A stretch of 64,000 nucleotides of DNA from Ectobacillus panaciterrae DSM 19096 (GCF_000430785.1 NZ_AUMR01000018.1:1-64000), one strand, 5' to 3'. Shown: positions 26,592-34,164, counted from the first letter of the stretch. The notes: generated by a model not told the origin, from the sequence alone. A program made the numbers and translations.

Positions 26592-27260
26592 ATGAATCAA
26601 CATTTCTTTACACCGATTCGATTATCAATTGAAGTGGCCGCTATGTCCGGGCTCATCGTTATCTTGCTCGGGACTATTGCCGGCCGTCTTATGGCTCGCT
26701 CCGAATTTCGGGGCAAGGTATTTATAGATACCCTATTTCTAAGTCCGATGGTGCTGCCTCCTACAGTTGTAGGTTTTTTTCTGATTGTAACATTCGGGAG
26801 AAACGGCTTCATAGGCTGGGCAATAGAGTCCGTGTTCCAGCAGTCCATCATGTTTACATGGTGGGCTGCGGTGATTGCATCCTCTGTTGTAGCGTTTCCT
26901 CTTATGTATCAGTCGGCTAAAGCAGGGTTTCTGCAGGCGAACGCTGCCATAGAAGACGGGGCTCGTGATTTGGGAGCAAATGAACTGCAGGTATTTTTAT
27001 ATGTGACACTGCCGCTAGCGTTCCCATCGTTGCTGAGCGGCGCTTTATTAAGCTTCGTCCGTGCGCTCGGCGAATTTGGCGCGACATTGATGTTTGCGGG
27101 AAATATTCCCGGAAAAACACAGACGATGCCTACGGCCATTTATATGGCAATCGATGCAGGGAATATGCATCTGGCCTGGGCTTGGGTGCTGACGATAGTA
27201 GGGCTGTCCGTCGGCTTCCTGTCTTTGACGCAAGTCTTGAATCGCAAGCTCAGCAGATGA
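26592..27260 (+). CDS. modB: Molybdate ABC transporter permease ModB
   Basis: About 222 residues with five to six membrane helices and the ABC inner-membrane loop signature EDGARDLGANELQVFLYVTLPLAFPSLLSG (EAA..G loop). MVLPPTVVGFFLIV and RALGEFGATLMFAGNIPG are typical of molybdate/tungstate permeases. The ATG at 26592 has only a weak AGGTG in front; an in-frame TTG lies 15 bp upstream. A promoter-like TATAAT stands near 26507. Neither modA nor modC is adjacent; partner subunits must be encoded elsewhere. Its place next to the cofactor genes supports molybdate as substrate. Confidence 0.9.
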   Translation: MNQHFFTPIRLSIEVAAMSGLIVILLGTIAGRLMARSEFRGKVFIDTLFLSPMVLPPTVVGFFLIVTFGRNGFIGWAIESVFQQSIMFTWWAAVIASSVVAFPLMYQSAKAGFLQANAAIEDGARDLGANELQVFLYVTLPLAFPSLLSGALLSFVRALGEFGATLMFAGNIPGKTQTMPTAIYMAIDAGNMHLAWAWVLTIVGLSVGFLSLTQVLNRKLSR

Positions 27261-27371
27261 AGTACGCAGTGCGTTTTTACGAAATTCTTTTTCGTCATTC
27301 AGTATGAAAAATTTTCCATTTTCTTTGTAGTGTGATAATTTGTACACAATATTAATGCAAAGGTGATTGCG

Positions 27372-27422
27372 ATGATTGCGAAAAAAATTCAGTTTATGAC
27401 AACTGCACATCATCATTTTTAA
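27372..27422 (+). CDS. Candidate leader peptide with three consecutive His codons (16 aa)
   Basis: Sequence MIAKKIQFMTTAHHHF, with AAAGGTG six bases before the ATG and CAT CAT CAT TTT immediately before the stop. It is followed at once by a hairpin (27422-27465) and a strong terminator (27488-27528), the layout of a ribosome-mediated attenuator. I infer a regulatory peptide; there is no homology evidence I can run. Confidence 0.5.
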   Translation: MIAKKIQFMTTAHHHF

Positions 27423-27528
27423 GCTCTGCGTTCTCACGTTTATTTTCGTGGGTACATGCAGGGCTATTCCTGTTTACCCGCGTTGCGAAGCCATGTGGGT
27501 ATTTTTATACCCGCATGGCTTTTTTGGT
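27422..27528 (+). promoter_or_regulatory. Candidate attenuator: competing hairpins and intrinsic terminator
   Basis: Hairpin 1 pairs AGCTCTGC with GCAGGGCT around CTCACG/CGTGGG. The terminator pairs AGCCATGTGGGTA with TACCCGCATGGCT, followed by T6. TTTACCCGCG (27475-27484) can pair instead with CGTGGGTA of hairpin 1 or with GTGGGTA of the terminator, so alternative folds exist. Confidence 0.5.
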
Positions 27529-27553
27529 TTTCATCCAAAAGGAGGGGAATGTA

Positions 27554-27667
27554 ATGGATATTAAAAAGCAAACTGAAATTTCGGGCTCTTTCTATTTCTT
27601 CCTTATGAATATAAAATTCTTTCAAGTATTGAATAGACAGCAAAAAAGAAGCATATTTTCGGAGTAG
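27554..27667 (+). CDS. Small ORF, 37 aa, downstream of the attenuator
   Basis: Begins MDIKKQTEISGSFYFFLMNI and ends RSIFSE; AAAAGGAGGGGAATGTA gives it an excellent ribosome binding site. Hydrophobic centre, basic tail. It could be the truncated N-terminus of the gene the attenuator once controlled. It ends 17 bp before the hydrolase start. Confidence 0.4.
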   Translation: MDIKKQTEISGSFYFFLMNIKFFQVLNRQQKRSIFSE

Positions 27668-27683
27668 GAAAGGGGGGCTAACT

Positions 27684-28490
27684 ATGCCGTATATGAAACT
27701 CGATGAGGGTGTAAAACTTTACTATGAAGATGAAGGAGAAGGCACTCCCGTTATTTTTCTTCATGGCGTGTGGATGAGCAGCCGTTTTTTCTCGAAGCAG
27801 CTTCCTTATTTTCGCGAGAACTACCGAACGATTTTACTAGACTTCCGAGGACACGGGCAATCTTCTCATGTGCAGGATGGTCACACAATTGTAGGCTATG
27901 CTCAAGATTTGCATGAGTTTGTAAATAGGCTCGGGCTAAAAGATGTGGTGTTGGTCGGCTGGTCTATGGGTGCCTTCGTTGTATGGGAATATCTCCAGCA
28001 GTTTGGAGAAGAAAATATAAAAGCCTCTGTCATTGTAGATGAGTTAGCTTCAGATTTTAAGTGGCCTGATTTTCCTATTGGCGCTTTTGACTTTTCTGCC
28101 CTCGTTCATATTATGAGAGAAGTACAAACAAATCGAGCTGGTTTTTTACAAGGGTTTGTTCCTCTTATGTTTAAAGAACCGCTGTCAGAACAGGATTTTT
28201 CCTGGATGATGGAAGAGGTAACAAGGCTGTCGGAATCAGTTGCGAGCGCGATCCTGTTTGACCAGTCTGTAGTGGACTATAGGGAGTTTCTTCCGAAAAT
28301 TACAGTTCCGACCTTGCTTTGCTTTGGCAGGGAAGAAAAGCTTATACCTGTTGCTGCAGGAGAACATTTGAAGAAACATATTCCCCATTCTCAGCTTGTT
28401 ATCTTTGAAAACAGCTGCCATTGCCCGTTTTTAGAAGAAGCGGATCATTTTAATGCAGTTGTAGATACTTATATCCGCTCGTTATCTTAA
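27684..28490 (+). CDS. Alpha/beta hydrolase
   Basis: A 268-residue alpha/beta-hydrolase-fold enzyme. The oxyanion HGVW is at residues about 27-30, the nucleophile Ser lies in GWSMG (about 93-97) and the catalytic His is in NSCHCPFLE near 250; the acid is probably the Glu/Asp of FGREEKLIPV near 217. It looks like the chloroperoxidase/epoxide-hydrolase-like group, substrate unknown. GAAAGGGGGG precedes the ATG. It may be read through from the attenuated leader upstream. Confidence 0.85.
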   Translation: MPYMKLDEGVKLYYEDEGEGTPVIFLHGVWMSSRFFSKQLPYFRENYRTILLDFRGHGQSSHVQDGHTIVGYAQDLHEFVNRLGLKDVVLVGWSMGAFVVWEYLQQFGEENIKASVIVDELASDFKWPDFPIGAFDFSALVHIMREVQTNRAGFLQGFVPLMFKEPLSEQDFSWMMEEVTRLSESVASAILFDQSVVDYREFLPKITVPTLLCFGREEKLIPVAAGEHLKKHIPHSQLVIFENSCHCPFLEEADHFNAVVDTYIRSLS

Positions 28491-28499
28491 TACATTTTT

Positions 28500-28533
28500 A
28501 AGCGCTGCTAAGGCAGAGCGGCGCTTTTTTTCT
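28500..28533 (+). terminator. Terminator between the hydrolase and tnrA (convergent)
   Basis: AGCGCTGCT..AG.GCGGCGCT hairpin with a seven-T run. Confidence 0.8.
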
Positions 28534-28548
28534 TGCACCAGAAGAAAG

Positions 28549-28881
28549 CTAAGGGGATTTATGAACCCCGAATCTTGCATTCAGCTGTCCTCGAATCATC
28601 TCATCCCGTATCTTTTTCTCGTCGATTTTCTTCTCCTTCTTCAGCATTTCCTGACGAATTTCAAACGTTTGTACGCCATCCTCCATCTTTTCAACGATTT
28701 CCATCAGCTGTTCGATATCATTAAAAGAATATTTTCTCGTTCCCTTCTGTGTCCGTTCCGGAAAAATAAGTTTCCGTTCTTCATAATATCGGATTTGTCT
28801 TTCTGTTAAGCCCGTTATCTCGCTCACAGTACCAATGGAGATGACCTTTTTATGCTTATAGGATTCATCCTTTGCTGACAA
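28549..28881 (-). CDS. tnrA: Nitrogen regulator TnrA (MerR superfamily)
   Basis: A 110-residue regulator of exactly the B. subtilis TnrA length. HKKVISIGTVSEITGLTERQIRYYEERKL forms the MerR-type DNA-binding domain (about residues 10-40), RTQKGTRKYSFNDIEQLMEI continues it, and the C-terminal tail RGQLNARF is the segment that binds feedback-inhibited glutamine synthetase. TnrA activates or represses nitrogen genes when glutamine is scarce. ATG at 28881; upstream lies a near-consensus TnrA box. It could be confused with GlnR, but GlnR is about 25 residues longer and differs in the tail. Confidence 0.92.
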   Translation of the reverse strand: MSAKDESYKHKKVISIGTVSEITGLTERQIRYYEERKLIFPERTQKGTRKYSFNDIEQLMEIVEKMEDGVQTFEIRQEMLKKEKKIDEKKIRDEMIRGQLNARFGVHKSP

Positions 28882-28946
28882 TGAGTTTCACTCCTCGCTC
28901 TCCATATATGTACTACTATACGTAAATTATCACTTATATGCGACCT

Positions 28947-28969
28947 CTTTGTAAGATTTTCTTACAAAG
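28947..28969. promoter_or_regulatory. TnrA box
   Basis: TGTAAGATTTTCTTACA at 28950-28966 fits TGTNANAWWWWWTNACA at 16 of 17 positions and sits inside a perfect 23-bp palindrome (CTTTGTAAGA-TTT-TCTTACAAAG). It is 69 bp upstream of the tnrA start, consistent with autoregulation, and about 90 bp upstream of the divergent small-gene operon. Confidence 0.8.
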
Positions 28970-29055
28970 AATATGAGATTAATAAAAAACGTGTGAGATT
29001 ATCTGACGTAAGTGAAGAGAATCGTATAGAACTTTCATACAATAGGAGTATAAAA

Positions 29056-29115
29056 ATGAATATACGGATTAATACAGGAGATTATTCTTTTGTAAAAGGG
29101 GAGGGAAAGAGATGA
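29056..29115 (+). CDS. Tiny ORF (19 aa), possible first gene of the small operon
   Basis: MNIRINTGDYSFVKGEGKR, with AGGAGTATAAAA before the ATG. Its TGA overlaps the ATG of the next small gene (ATGA), which suggests translational coupling. Leader-peptide-like; no homology claimed. Confidence 0.35.
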   Translation: MNIRINTGDYSFVKGEGKR

Positions 29116-29252
29116 AGATCAATCATGAATCTATACAGCTGGCAGAAAAAATTATTGAGCTGGATTTACTTCGTGACGAGTTATTGGAAGAACTGATAGT
29201 GTTGGCCGGCAATCATGCTTTTGATTTATTAAGGGCAATACAAAACCGCTAA
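29112..29252 (+). CDS. Small acidic protein, 46 aa
   Basis: MKINHESIQLAEKIIELDLL followed by RDELLEELIVLAGNHAFDLLRAIQNR: an all-helical, probably two-helix peptide, with GGGGAGGGAAAGAG as ribosome binding site. It is adjacent to and in the same direction as an FbpA-type gene. I do not recognise the family with certainty; size and hairpin shape recall small phosphatase/kinase modulators, but the Spo0E signature is absent. Confidence 0.55.
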   Translation: MKINHESIQLAEKIIELDLLRDELLEELIVLAGNHAFDLLRAIQNR

Positions 29253-29271
29253 TGAGAAAGGGGTATGTGCG

Positions 29272-29439
29272 GTGGCAAATTTGTTGAGGAAAATTATTGA
29301 AAGGCAAAAACAATTTTATATTGAGAAGCTGCTTGAAGCAGGGGTTTATAAAGCAGCAGATGGGCATTTGTATGAAAAGACGTTAAGTGAGCTGGAGCAA
29401 GTATACGAATCCTATCAACGCATTCAACATAGATTGTAA
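29272..29439 (+). CDS. FbpA-like small basic protein
   Basis: A 55-residue protein from GTG: LRKIIERQKQFYIEKLLEAG, VYKAADGHLYEKTLSELEQVY. This matches the FbpA family (Fur-regulated basic protein A: RRQxLIEKLIxxGVYKxxxxxLxELTLSELExEY), which in B. subtilis works with the FsrA small RNA in the iron-sparing response. AAAGGGG lies eight bases before the GTG. No Fur box is evident; the nearest operator upstream is the TnrA box. A terminator follows directly. Confidence 0.7.
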   Translation: MANLLRKIIERQKQFYIEKLLEAGVYKAADGHLYEKTLSELEQVYESYQRIQHRL

Positions 29440-29442
29440 AGC

Positions 29443-29477
29443 GAAAGCATTGTCTAACGAATAGACAATGCTTTTTC
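29443..29477 (+). terminator. Terminator of the FbpA-like operon
   Basis: AAAGCATTGTCTA..TAGACAATGCTTTTTC hairpin. Confidence 0.85.
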
Positions 29478-29487
29478 AAAAGATAAG

Positions 29488-29544
29488 CAAGTATACAAAG
29501 TCGAGACAGCCCGGCATTCGGGCTGTCTCGACTTTGTATACTTG
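29488..29544. repeat. 26-bp perfect inverted repeat with 5-nt loop
   Basis: Arms 29488-29513 and 29519-29544 are perfect complements (CAAGTATACAAAG..ACAGCCCG / CGGGCTGT..CTTTGTATACTTG) around GCATT. There is no T-tract. The IS200-type copy begins at its right foot. Confidence 0.85.
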
Positions 29545-30155
29545 TGGGCGTAAAACCACGATACCTTTAGGTTCGTGGATGTAAGCCCACGGTTTTCATC
29601 CTTGTTCTTGCATGTATGTTTGAATCGTTTCTTTGCTGACATTTCCAATGGAACAAGCGAAACATCCGTCACTCCAAAAGGTTCGTTCCTTCCAAAAATG
29701 TTTGGAAAGATACGTTTCATGTTGTTTCCAAATGTGAAACGTAGTCATTTGCTTGCGTAGTCTTACGATTTCAAGAATACTCATCTTAGGTTCATAATGA
29801 ATAAGCAAATGGATAGGATCCTTAGCTACTTCTATTTCGACTATTCTAAAATAGTATCTATTGGCTATATCGTGCATGAGTTGTTTCACATCATTTCCAA
29901 GTTGAATCAACAACTTTTTTCGATACCTCGACAAAGTTAAAAAGGCTTTTTACATCCATGTCACCGAGCCTTGCCTCAGCCCTACTTAAACATGGACGAC
30001 AGAGCAACGGTCTGGTGCGTCAACCGAAGGTGTCATGACCTCATGAACGTAGCTGGGATTTCTCCTAACTGAGTCTGGTGAACTTACCCCGAAGGGACGA
30101 AACTAAAGACTATGTAGCTTCTTTTCAGAAGCCACGATACCTTTAGGTTCGTGGT
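29541..30155 (-). mobile_element. IS200/IS605-type element, decayed second copy
   Basis: Bounded by the same imperfect palindrome (CCACGATACCTTTAGGTTCGTGG) near 29557 and 30132 that ends the copy at the left window edge. It contains one tnpA-type frame and no tnpB. The 200 nt before the frame are non-coding and can form extensive hairpins (for example TCCATGT..ACATGGA, 29957-29996). Orientation is opposite to the first copy. Confidence 0.75.
29596..29934 (-). pseudogene. tnpA: Degenerate IS200-type transposase TnpA
   Basis: About 112 residues remain. The catalytic Tyr region IQTYMQEQG is present, but the HUH motif reads DPIHLLI where family members have DHVH/DHIH: the first metal-binding His is Pro (CCT for CAT). 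The N-terminal strand is also damaged: an ATG frame MDVKSL at 29965 points into it in another frame, so about 20 residues have been lost by deletion and frameshift. Compared with the first copy it also has Cys for a conserved Tyr (SDGCF versus SDGYF). Transposition by this protein is unlikely. Confidence 0.75.
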
Positions 30156-30161
30156 AGTTCA

Positions 30162-30866
30162 CTACGCTTGTAAGCTTTGCGTTTTGAGCTTTTGTATTTC
30201 AGTCTTCTTTTTACCGGAAGCCTGCTTTGCTTCCAATCCTCTGGCTGCAAGAGATAAACCGAAATTTACAACAAAATACATGACAGCGATGAGCAGGAAG
30301 GTCGGAATCGTATAGTTTATATTCTGTCCGTTAATAATTTGCGCATTGTGTGTAAGCTCCGGAAGCGCGATGATAACAGCCAATGACGTATCCTTGAGCA
30401 AGGAAATGAATTGACTCACAATCGGCGGAACCATGCGGCGGAGCGCTTGCGGCAAGATGACATACTGCAGTGTTTGTAAATAAGTGAGTCCCGATGAACG
30501 AGCAGCTTCGATTTGACCTTTTTCAATGGAAAGAAGACCGCTTCGAACGATTTCAGAAAGCATAGCTGCTTCAAAAATAGTAAGGGCTGTGATGGCGGCT
30601 GTTTTAATTTCCAGCTTCATGCCCATTTCCGGAAGCGCGAAATACGTAAAGAAGATGATAAGAAGAAGCGGTAAATTTCGGATTGTTTCCACCAGCAGCA
30701 TCAGCACCTGAGAAAGAACCGGTATTTTTGCGTACCGCAAAATCCCGATTACGCTGCCGATCAAGAAGCTTAAAATAATGGAAATGAAAGCTACTTGCAA
30801 TGTAACGAGAAAGCCTTCTAGCAAAAATTTGACGTGATCTCCTGTATAAGCACCTGCAAAATCCAA
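30162..30866 (-). CDS. glnP: Glutamine ABC transporter permease GlnP
   Basis: A 234-residue HisMQ-type permease with five membrane helices and the EAA loop EAARSSGLTYLQTLQYVILPQALRRMVPP. Last gene of a glnQHMP-ordered operon, 13 bp after glnM. Pairs with GlnM to form the membrane channel. The C-terminal tail is basic (KKKTEIQKLKTQSLQA). An IS element lies 10 bp beyond its stop, so the native terminator may have been lost. Confidence 0.9.
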   Translation of the reverse strand: MDFAGAYTGDHVKFLLEGFLVTLQVAFISIILSFLIGSVIGILRYAKIPVLSQVLMLLVETIRNLPLLLIIFFTYFALPEMGMKLEIKTAAITALTIFEAAMLSEIVRSGLLSIEKGQIEAARSSGLTYLQTLQYVILPQALRRMVPPIVSQFISLLKDTSLAVIIALPELTHNAQIINGQNINYTIPTFLLIAVMYFVVNFGLSLAARGLEAKQASGKKKTEIQKLKTQSLQA

Positions 30867-30879
30867 GACGTTCCCTCCT

Positions 30880-31533
30880 TTAGTAGCTTCTTGCCAGACG
30901 TTTTTCTAAATAGCCGACGCTGAGACTTAACGGTACTGTCAAAACGAGATAGAAAATCGCAACGAAAATATACACATCAAATGTAACGAATGTTTTAGAT
31001 GCAACTAAGTCGCCAAAATACATTAAGTCGAGTCCGGCAACTACACCAAGTATAGAAGAGTTTTTTACAAGATTGATAAATTGATTGCCAAGCGGCGGAA
31101 TTACGATTTTGACAGCTTGGGGCAAAATGACGTAATACATCGCTTGTACGTAGGTGAGACCCGATGAACGTGCGGCTTCCATTTGACCGCTCGAAACAGA
31201 TTGAATACCGGCACGGACGGCTTCCGCGATAAATGCAGCCGTATATACAGCCAAGCCGATTGTCCCGGCAACGAAACCATCCAAACGAATATTTAAAGTG
31301 GGCAATCCGAAGTAAAAGATAAACGTAATGAGAATAAGAGGAATATTTCGAATGAATTCAACATATGCCGTACCAATCCAGTTTAACGGGCGGGAAGGCG
31401 CAATTCGCATGACTGCTATGATTGTTCCAATCGCGAAGCTGCCTCCTAAAGCGATGAGGCTTGCAATCACTGTATTCTTAAAGCCCATTAAGTACATATC
31501 TATGTTTTCTGTTAAAATGGAGAAATCGAACAT
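30880..31533 (-). CDS. glnM: Glutamine ABC transporter permease GlnM
   Basis: A 217-residue HisMQ-type permease with five predicted helices; the EAA loop reads EAARSSGLTYVQAMYYVILPQAVKIVIPPLGN. Paralog of GlnP, with which it should heterodimerise. Ribosome binding site AAAGGAGCGG. Lies 64 bp after glnH, where the short gap shows no terminator. Confidence 0.9.
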   Translation of the reverse strand: MFDFSILTENIDMYLMGFKNTVIASLIALGGSFAIGTIIAVMRIAPSRPLNWIGTAYVEFIRNIPLILITFIFYFGLPTLNIRLDGFVAGTIGLAVYTAAFIAEAVRAGIQSVSSGQMEAARSSGLTYVQAMYYVILPQAVKIVIPPLGNQFINLVKNSSILGVVAGLDLMYFGDLVASKTFVTFDVYIFVAIFYLVLTVPLSLSVGYLEKRLARSY

Positions 31534-31597
31534 GGCTGCCGCTCCTTTCTGAACATGAAAGCAAACAGGATGAGCTAATCATCCTGTTTGCACAGTG

Positions 31598-32437
31598 CTA
31601 TTTTTTCGGCTTTTCACCCATCCATTTTTCATACAGCTTGTCGTACTGACCGCTCGTATTATATTTCTTCAAGAAATCGTTGACCGCTTTTTGAAGCTCA
31701 GTTTCACCTTTTTTCACAGCGATGCCGTATGGCTCGTCCGTAAAGATATCACCTGCAATTACATAGTTCGGATCTTGCTTTTGCATACCTAAGAGAATAG
31801 AGTTGTCCGTAGTTAAAGCGTCACCTTGACCTGCTTTTAAAGCTTGAAATGCTTCACTGTAGTTCTCGAATTCAAGCACTGTTGCTTCAGGCGCTTTCTG
31901 ACGGATATTTTGAGCAGATGTGGAACCTTTTACAGCAAGAACTTTTGTGCCTTTTTTAATATCGTTAACTCCTTTGATTTTGCTGCCTTTCTTTACAAGA
32001 AGGGCCTGCCCCGCTTTAAAGTAAACATCAGAGAAGTCTACTTCTTGTTTGCGCTCTTCCGTAATTGTCATGGTAGCAACAATCATATCGATATCACCGT
32101 TTTTCAGCATCGGAATACGCGTTTTGGATGTTACTTCCTTGAGCTCGACTTTACTTTCATCGCCCAAAATTTCTTTTGCCAGAGCTTTTGCGATATCGAT
32201 ATCAAATCCTTCTACTTTTCCAGTGGACGGATTCTTTAAGCCGAAAAGATTCGTATCATACTTAACCCCGACAACAAGCTTGCCCCGTTTTTTTATTTGC
32301 TCGAGCGCATTTTTAGGTTCGCCGGATGTTTCTTTTGCAGTCTCTTTCGATGTTTCCTTCGCACTGCCGCAACCAACAAGTGCGATCAACAGGCAGGAAA
32401 GAATGGTGAATAAGAAAAAATTCTTTAGCTTTAACAT
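31598..32437 (-). CDS. glnH: Glutamine-binding lipoprotein GlnH
   Basis: A family 3 extracellular solute-binding protein of about 279 residues. Signal peptide with lipobox LVGC near residue 24-27, so it is a membrane-anchored lipoprotein, followed by a Lys/Thr-rich linker. The ligand-binding fold begins GKLVVGVKYDTNLFGL and contains GFDIDIAKALAKEILG and DMIVATMTITEERKQEVDFS. The start is the ATG at 32437, with GAGGGGG six bases upstream; an in-frame ATG at 32452 overlaps the glnQ stop. Substrate assigned from operon order (Q-H-M-P); another polar amino acid is possible. Confidence 0.9.
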   Translation of the reverse strand: MLKLKNFFLFTILSCLLIALVGCGSAKETSKETAKETSGEPKNALEQIKKRGKLVVGVKYDTNLFGLKNPSTGKVEGFDIDIAKALAKEILGDESKVELKEVTSKTRIPMLKNGDIDMIVATMTITEERKQEVDFSDVYFKAGQALLVKKGSKIKGVNDIKKGTKVLAVKGSTSAQNIRQKAPEATVLEFENYSEAFQALKAGQGDALTTDNSILLGMQKQDPNYVIAGDIFTDEPYGIAVKKGETELQKAVNDFLKKYNTSGQYDKLYEKWMGEKPKK

Positions 32438-32452
32438 GGTCAGCCCCCTCAT

Positions 32453-33181
32453 TTAGTGGTTTAATACACGGCTGAGAAATTGGCGGGCGCGCTCTTCGCG
32501 CGGATTCGCAAAAAACTCAGCCGGAGTTGCTTCTTCTACAATGCGTCCTTCATCCATAAATAAAATACGATCGGCTACTTCGCGCGCAAACCCCATTTCA
32601 TGCGTCACGACAACCATCGTCATGCCATCCTGCGTCAATGTTTTCATAACATCCAACACTTCCCCGATCATTTCAGGATCCAATGCGGAAGTAGGTTCAT
32701 CGAACAGCATCAATTGCGGCTTCATCGCCAGACCGCGCGCAATGGCCACGCGCTGCTGCTGACCGCCGGACAATTGGGAAGGGTAGGAATCAGCCTTATC
32801 GGCAATGCCTACTTTGTCCAAATAAAACATGGCTGTTTGAGTCGCTTCCGATTTCGAAACTTGAAGCGCCTTCATCGGCGCCAGCGTAATATTCTCGAGA
32901 ACGGTTCTGTGCGGATAGAGGTTAAAGTGTTGAAATACCATGCCGATATTGCGGCGCAGCTTGTTAATATCCGTTTTTTTGTCGTTTACTCTCACATCAT
33001 TTACGATGAGCTCACCGTCTGTGATTGTTTCTAAATAATTCATACAGCGAAGAAGCGTGCTTTTCCCAGAGCCGGAAGGACCGATAATAACGACAACTTC
33101 GCCTTTTTTAATTTGCAGATTAATATTTTTCAAAACATGAAAATGACCGTAATACTTGTTAACATCCTTGAAGGCAATCAG
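32453..33181 (-). CDS. glnQ: Glutamine ABC transporter ATPase GlnQ, apparent CTG start
   Basis: An ABC ATPase of 242 residues if started at CTG 33181-33179. Walker [10 protein letters not shown] at about 34-42, Q-loop, signature LSGGQQQR, Walker [13 protein letters not shown]. The family N-terminus [20 protein letters not shown] is encoded in full, but its first codon is CTG where orthologs have ATG; TAAGGAGG stands seven bases before it and no ATG, GTG or TTG is available in frame there. The first canonical start (TTG at 33133) would delete the first 16 residues including strand 1 of the domain. Upstream sequence has an imperfect CodY-like motif near 33355. Confidence 0.9.
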   Translation of the reverse strand: MIAFKDVNKYYGHFHVLKNINLQIKKGEVVVIIGPSGSGKSTLLRCMNYLETITDGELIVNDVRVNDKKTDINKLRRNIGMVFQHFNLYPHRTVLENITLAPMKALQVSKSEATQTAMFYLDKVGIADKADSYPSQLSGGQQQRVAIARGLAMKPQLMLFDEPTSALDPEMIGEVLDVMKTLTQDGMTMVVVTHEMGFAREVADRILFMDEGRIVEEATPAEFFANPREERARQFLSRVLNH

Positions 33182-33439
33182 ACAAATTCCTCCTTAGTGG
33201 AAATGGACTTTTTCTATTGCTGCATGTTTTACGTAAAATTATGTAATAATTCCATATTTCTACAAAAAATTATATGCGTTCCTGTAATGTTAAGTCAACT
33301 TAATATTTTTTATTTTCTAATAATTTAGAATATATGTCTTGTAATTGCAGAATTATATTTTACAGAAATATTGATGAAACAAGATTTCATGGATGAAATT
33401 ATAAGAGGGAAGGAGTGTATCGTTTTGTTTATTGTAAAC

Positions 33440-33476
33440 ATGAAAAGCCAGTGATCTTCATTTGAGCACTAGCTTT
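33440..33476 (-). terminator. Terminator of the phosphoesterase gene
   Basis: AAAAGCTAGTG..CACTGGCTTTT hairpin on the minus strand. The 33182-33440 interval is otherwise AT-rich with no gene. Confidence 0.65.
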
Positions 33477-34164
33477 TGATTGCATGTTTTGTAATGGTTC
33501 CATTCAGCTGGCAGCGCCAATATACATGCTCTTTTACATCTACAAGAGCGAGGGCACTATGTTCAGGAGGAAGAACTCCCATTCCTAAATCACAATGAAT
33601 ATAGGCTCCGTCGGCTGTCACTTCACGTACAGGGCTGTGTCCGCGGAAAATGGGCTTGCCGCCGCTGCGTTTGGAGAGTTCAGTTCGGCTTTGTAATTTC
33701 ACGTCACGTATTGTAAGCCATAATATATCGCGCGGCTGTTCAAAAAGAAGAGAATCGGCATGAATGCCGGCGTGCGTATACACGGCATGCTCATCTTCAT
33801 ATGTGAGAGGAAGCGTTTCAAGCCAGTGTATAAACTCTTCTGCAGCAGCCCATCCCTCCCCATATTGTTTTTTGAAGCTGAGCAGCGTTTCCAGTCCGCC
33901 GTGCTGCAGCCACATGGGAGATTTATTGTAGAAATACCATATCATCATCTCCTCATGATTGCCGCAAAGAACGTGCACGTTTTGCGGGTGTTGTACGCTC
34001 AAATGCCGGGCGAATTCCAGCACTTTGGCACTGTCTGGTCCCCGATTAATCAAATCGCCTCCGATAATGAGCCGGTCATTAAGGGGGCTCCAGTTCACAT
34101 GTTCCAACAGTTGTATCAAGGCGTGATAATGTCCGTGAATATCGCTTATAAAAAAGGTGCGCAT
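33469..34164 (-). CDS. Calcineurin-like metallophosphoesterase (PrpE/ApaH-type)
   Basis: A 231-residue Ser/Thr-phosphatase-type metallophosphoesterase: ISDIHGHYHAL (residues 4-14), GGDLINRGPDS (about 36-46) and LCGNHEEMM (about 67-75) are the PPP motifs, with a distal GHSPV. Such proteins hydrolyse phosphoproteins or Ap4A. Start chosen at the ATG at 34164, which has AAGGAG eight bases upstream; a frame extending 46 codons further upstream has no such signal and no homologous character. Confidence 0.92.
   Translation of the reverse strand: MRTFFISDIHGHYHALIQLLEHVNWSPLNDRLIIGGDLINRGPDSAKVLEFARHLSVQHPQNVHVLCGNHEEMMIWYFYNKSPMWLQHGGLETLLSFKKQYGEGWAAAEEFIHWLETLPLTYEDEHAVYTHAGIHADSLLFEQPRDILWLTIRDVKLQSRTELSKRSGGKPIFRGHSPVREVTADGAYIHCDLGMGVLPPEHSALALVDVKEHVYWRCQLNGTITKHAIKS

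Noticed and set aside
33340-33375. CodY-like sequence (ATTTTACAGAAATAT) upstream of glnQ
   Set aside because: Only 11 of 15 consensus positions in a very AT-rich stretch; not strong enough to list as an operator, and no TnrA box was found there either.
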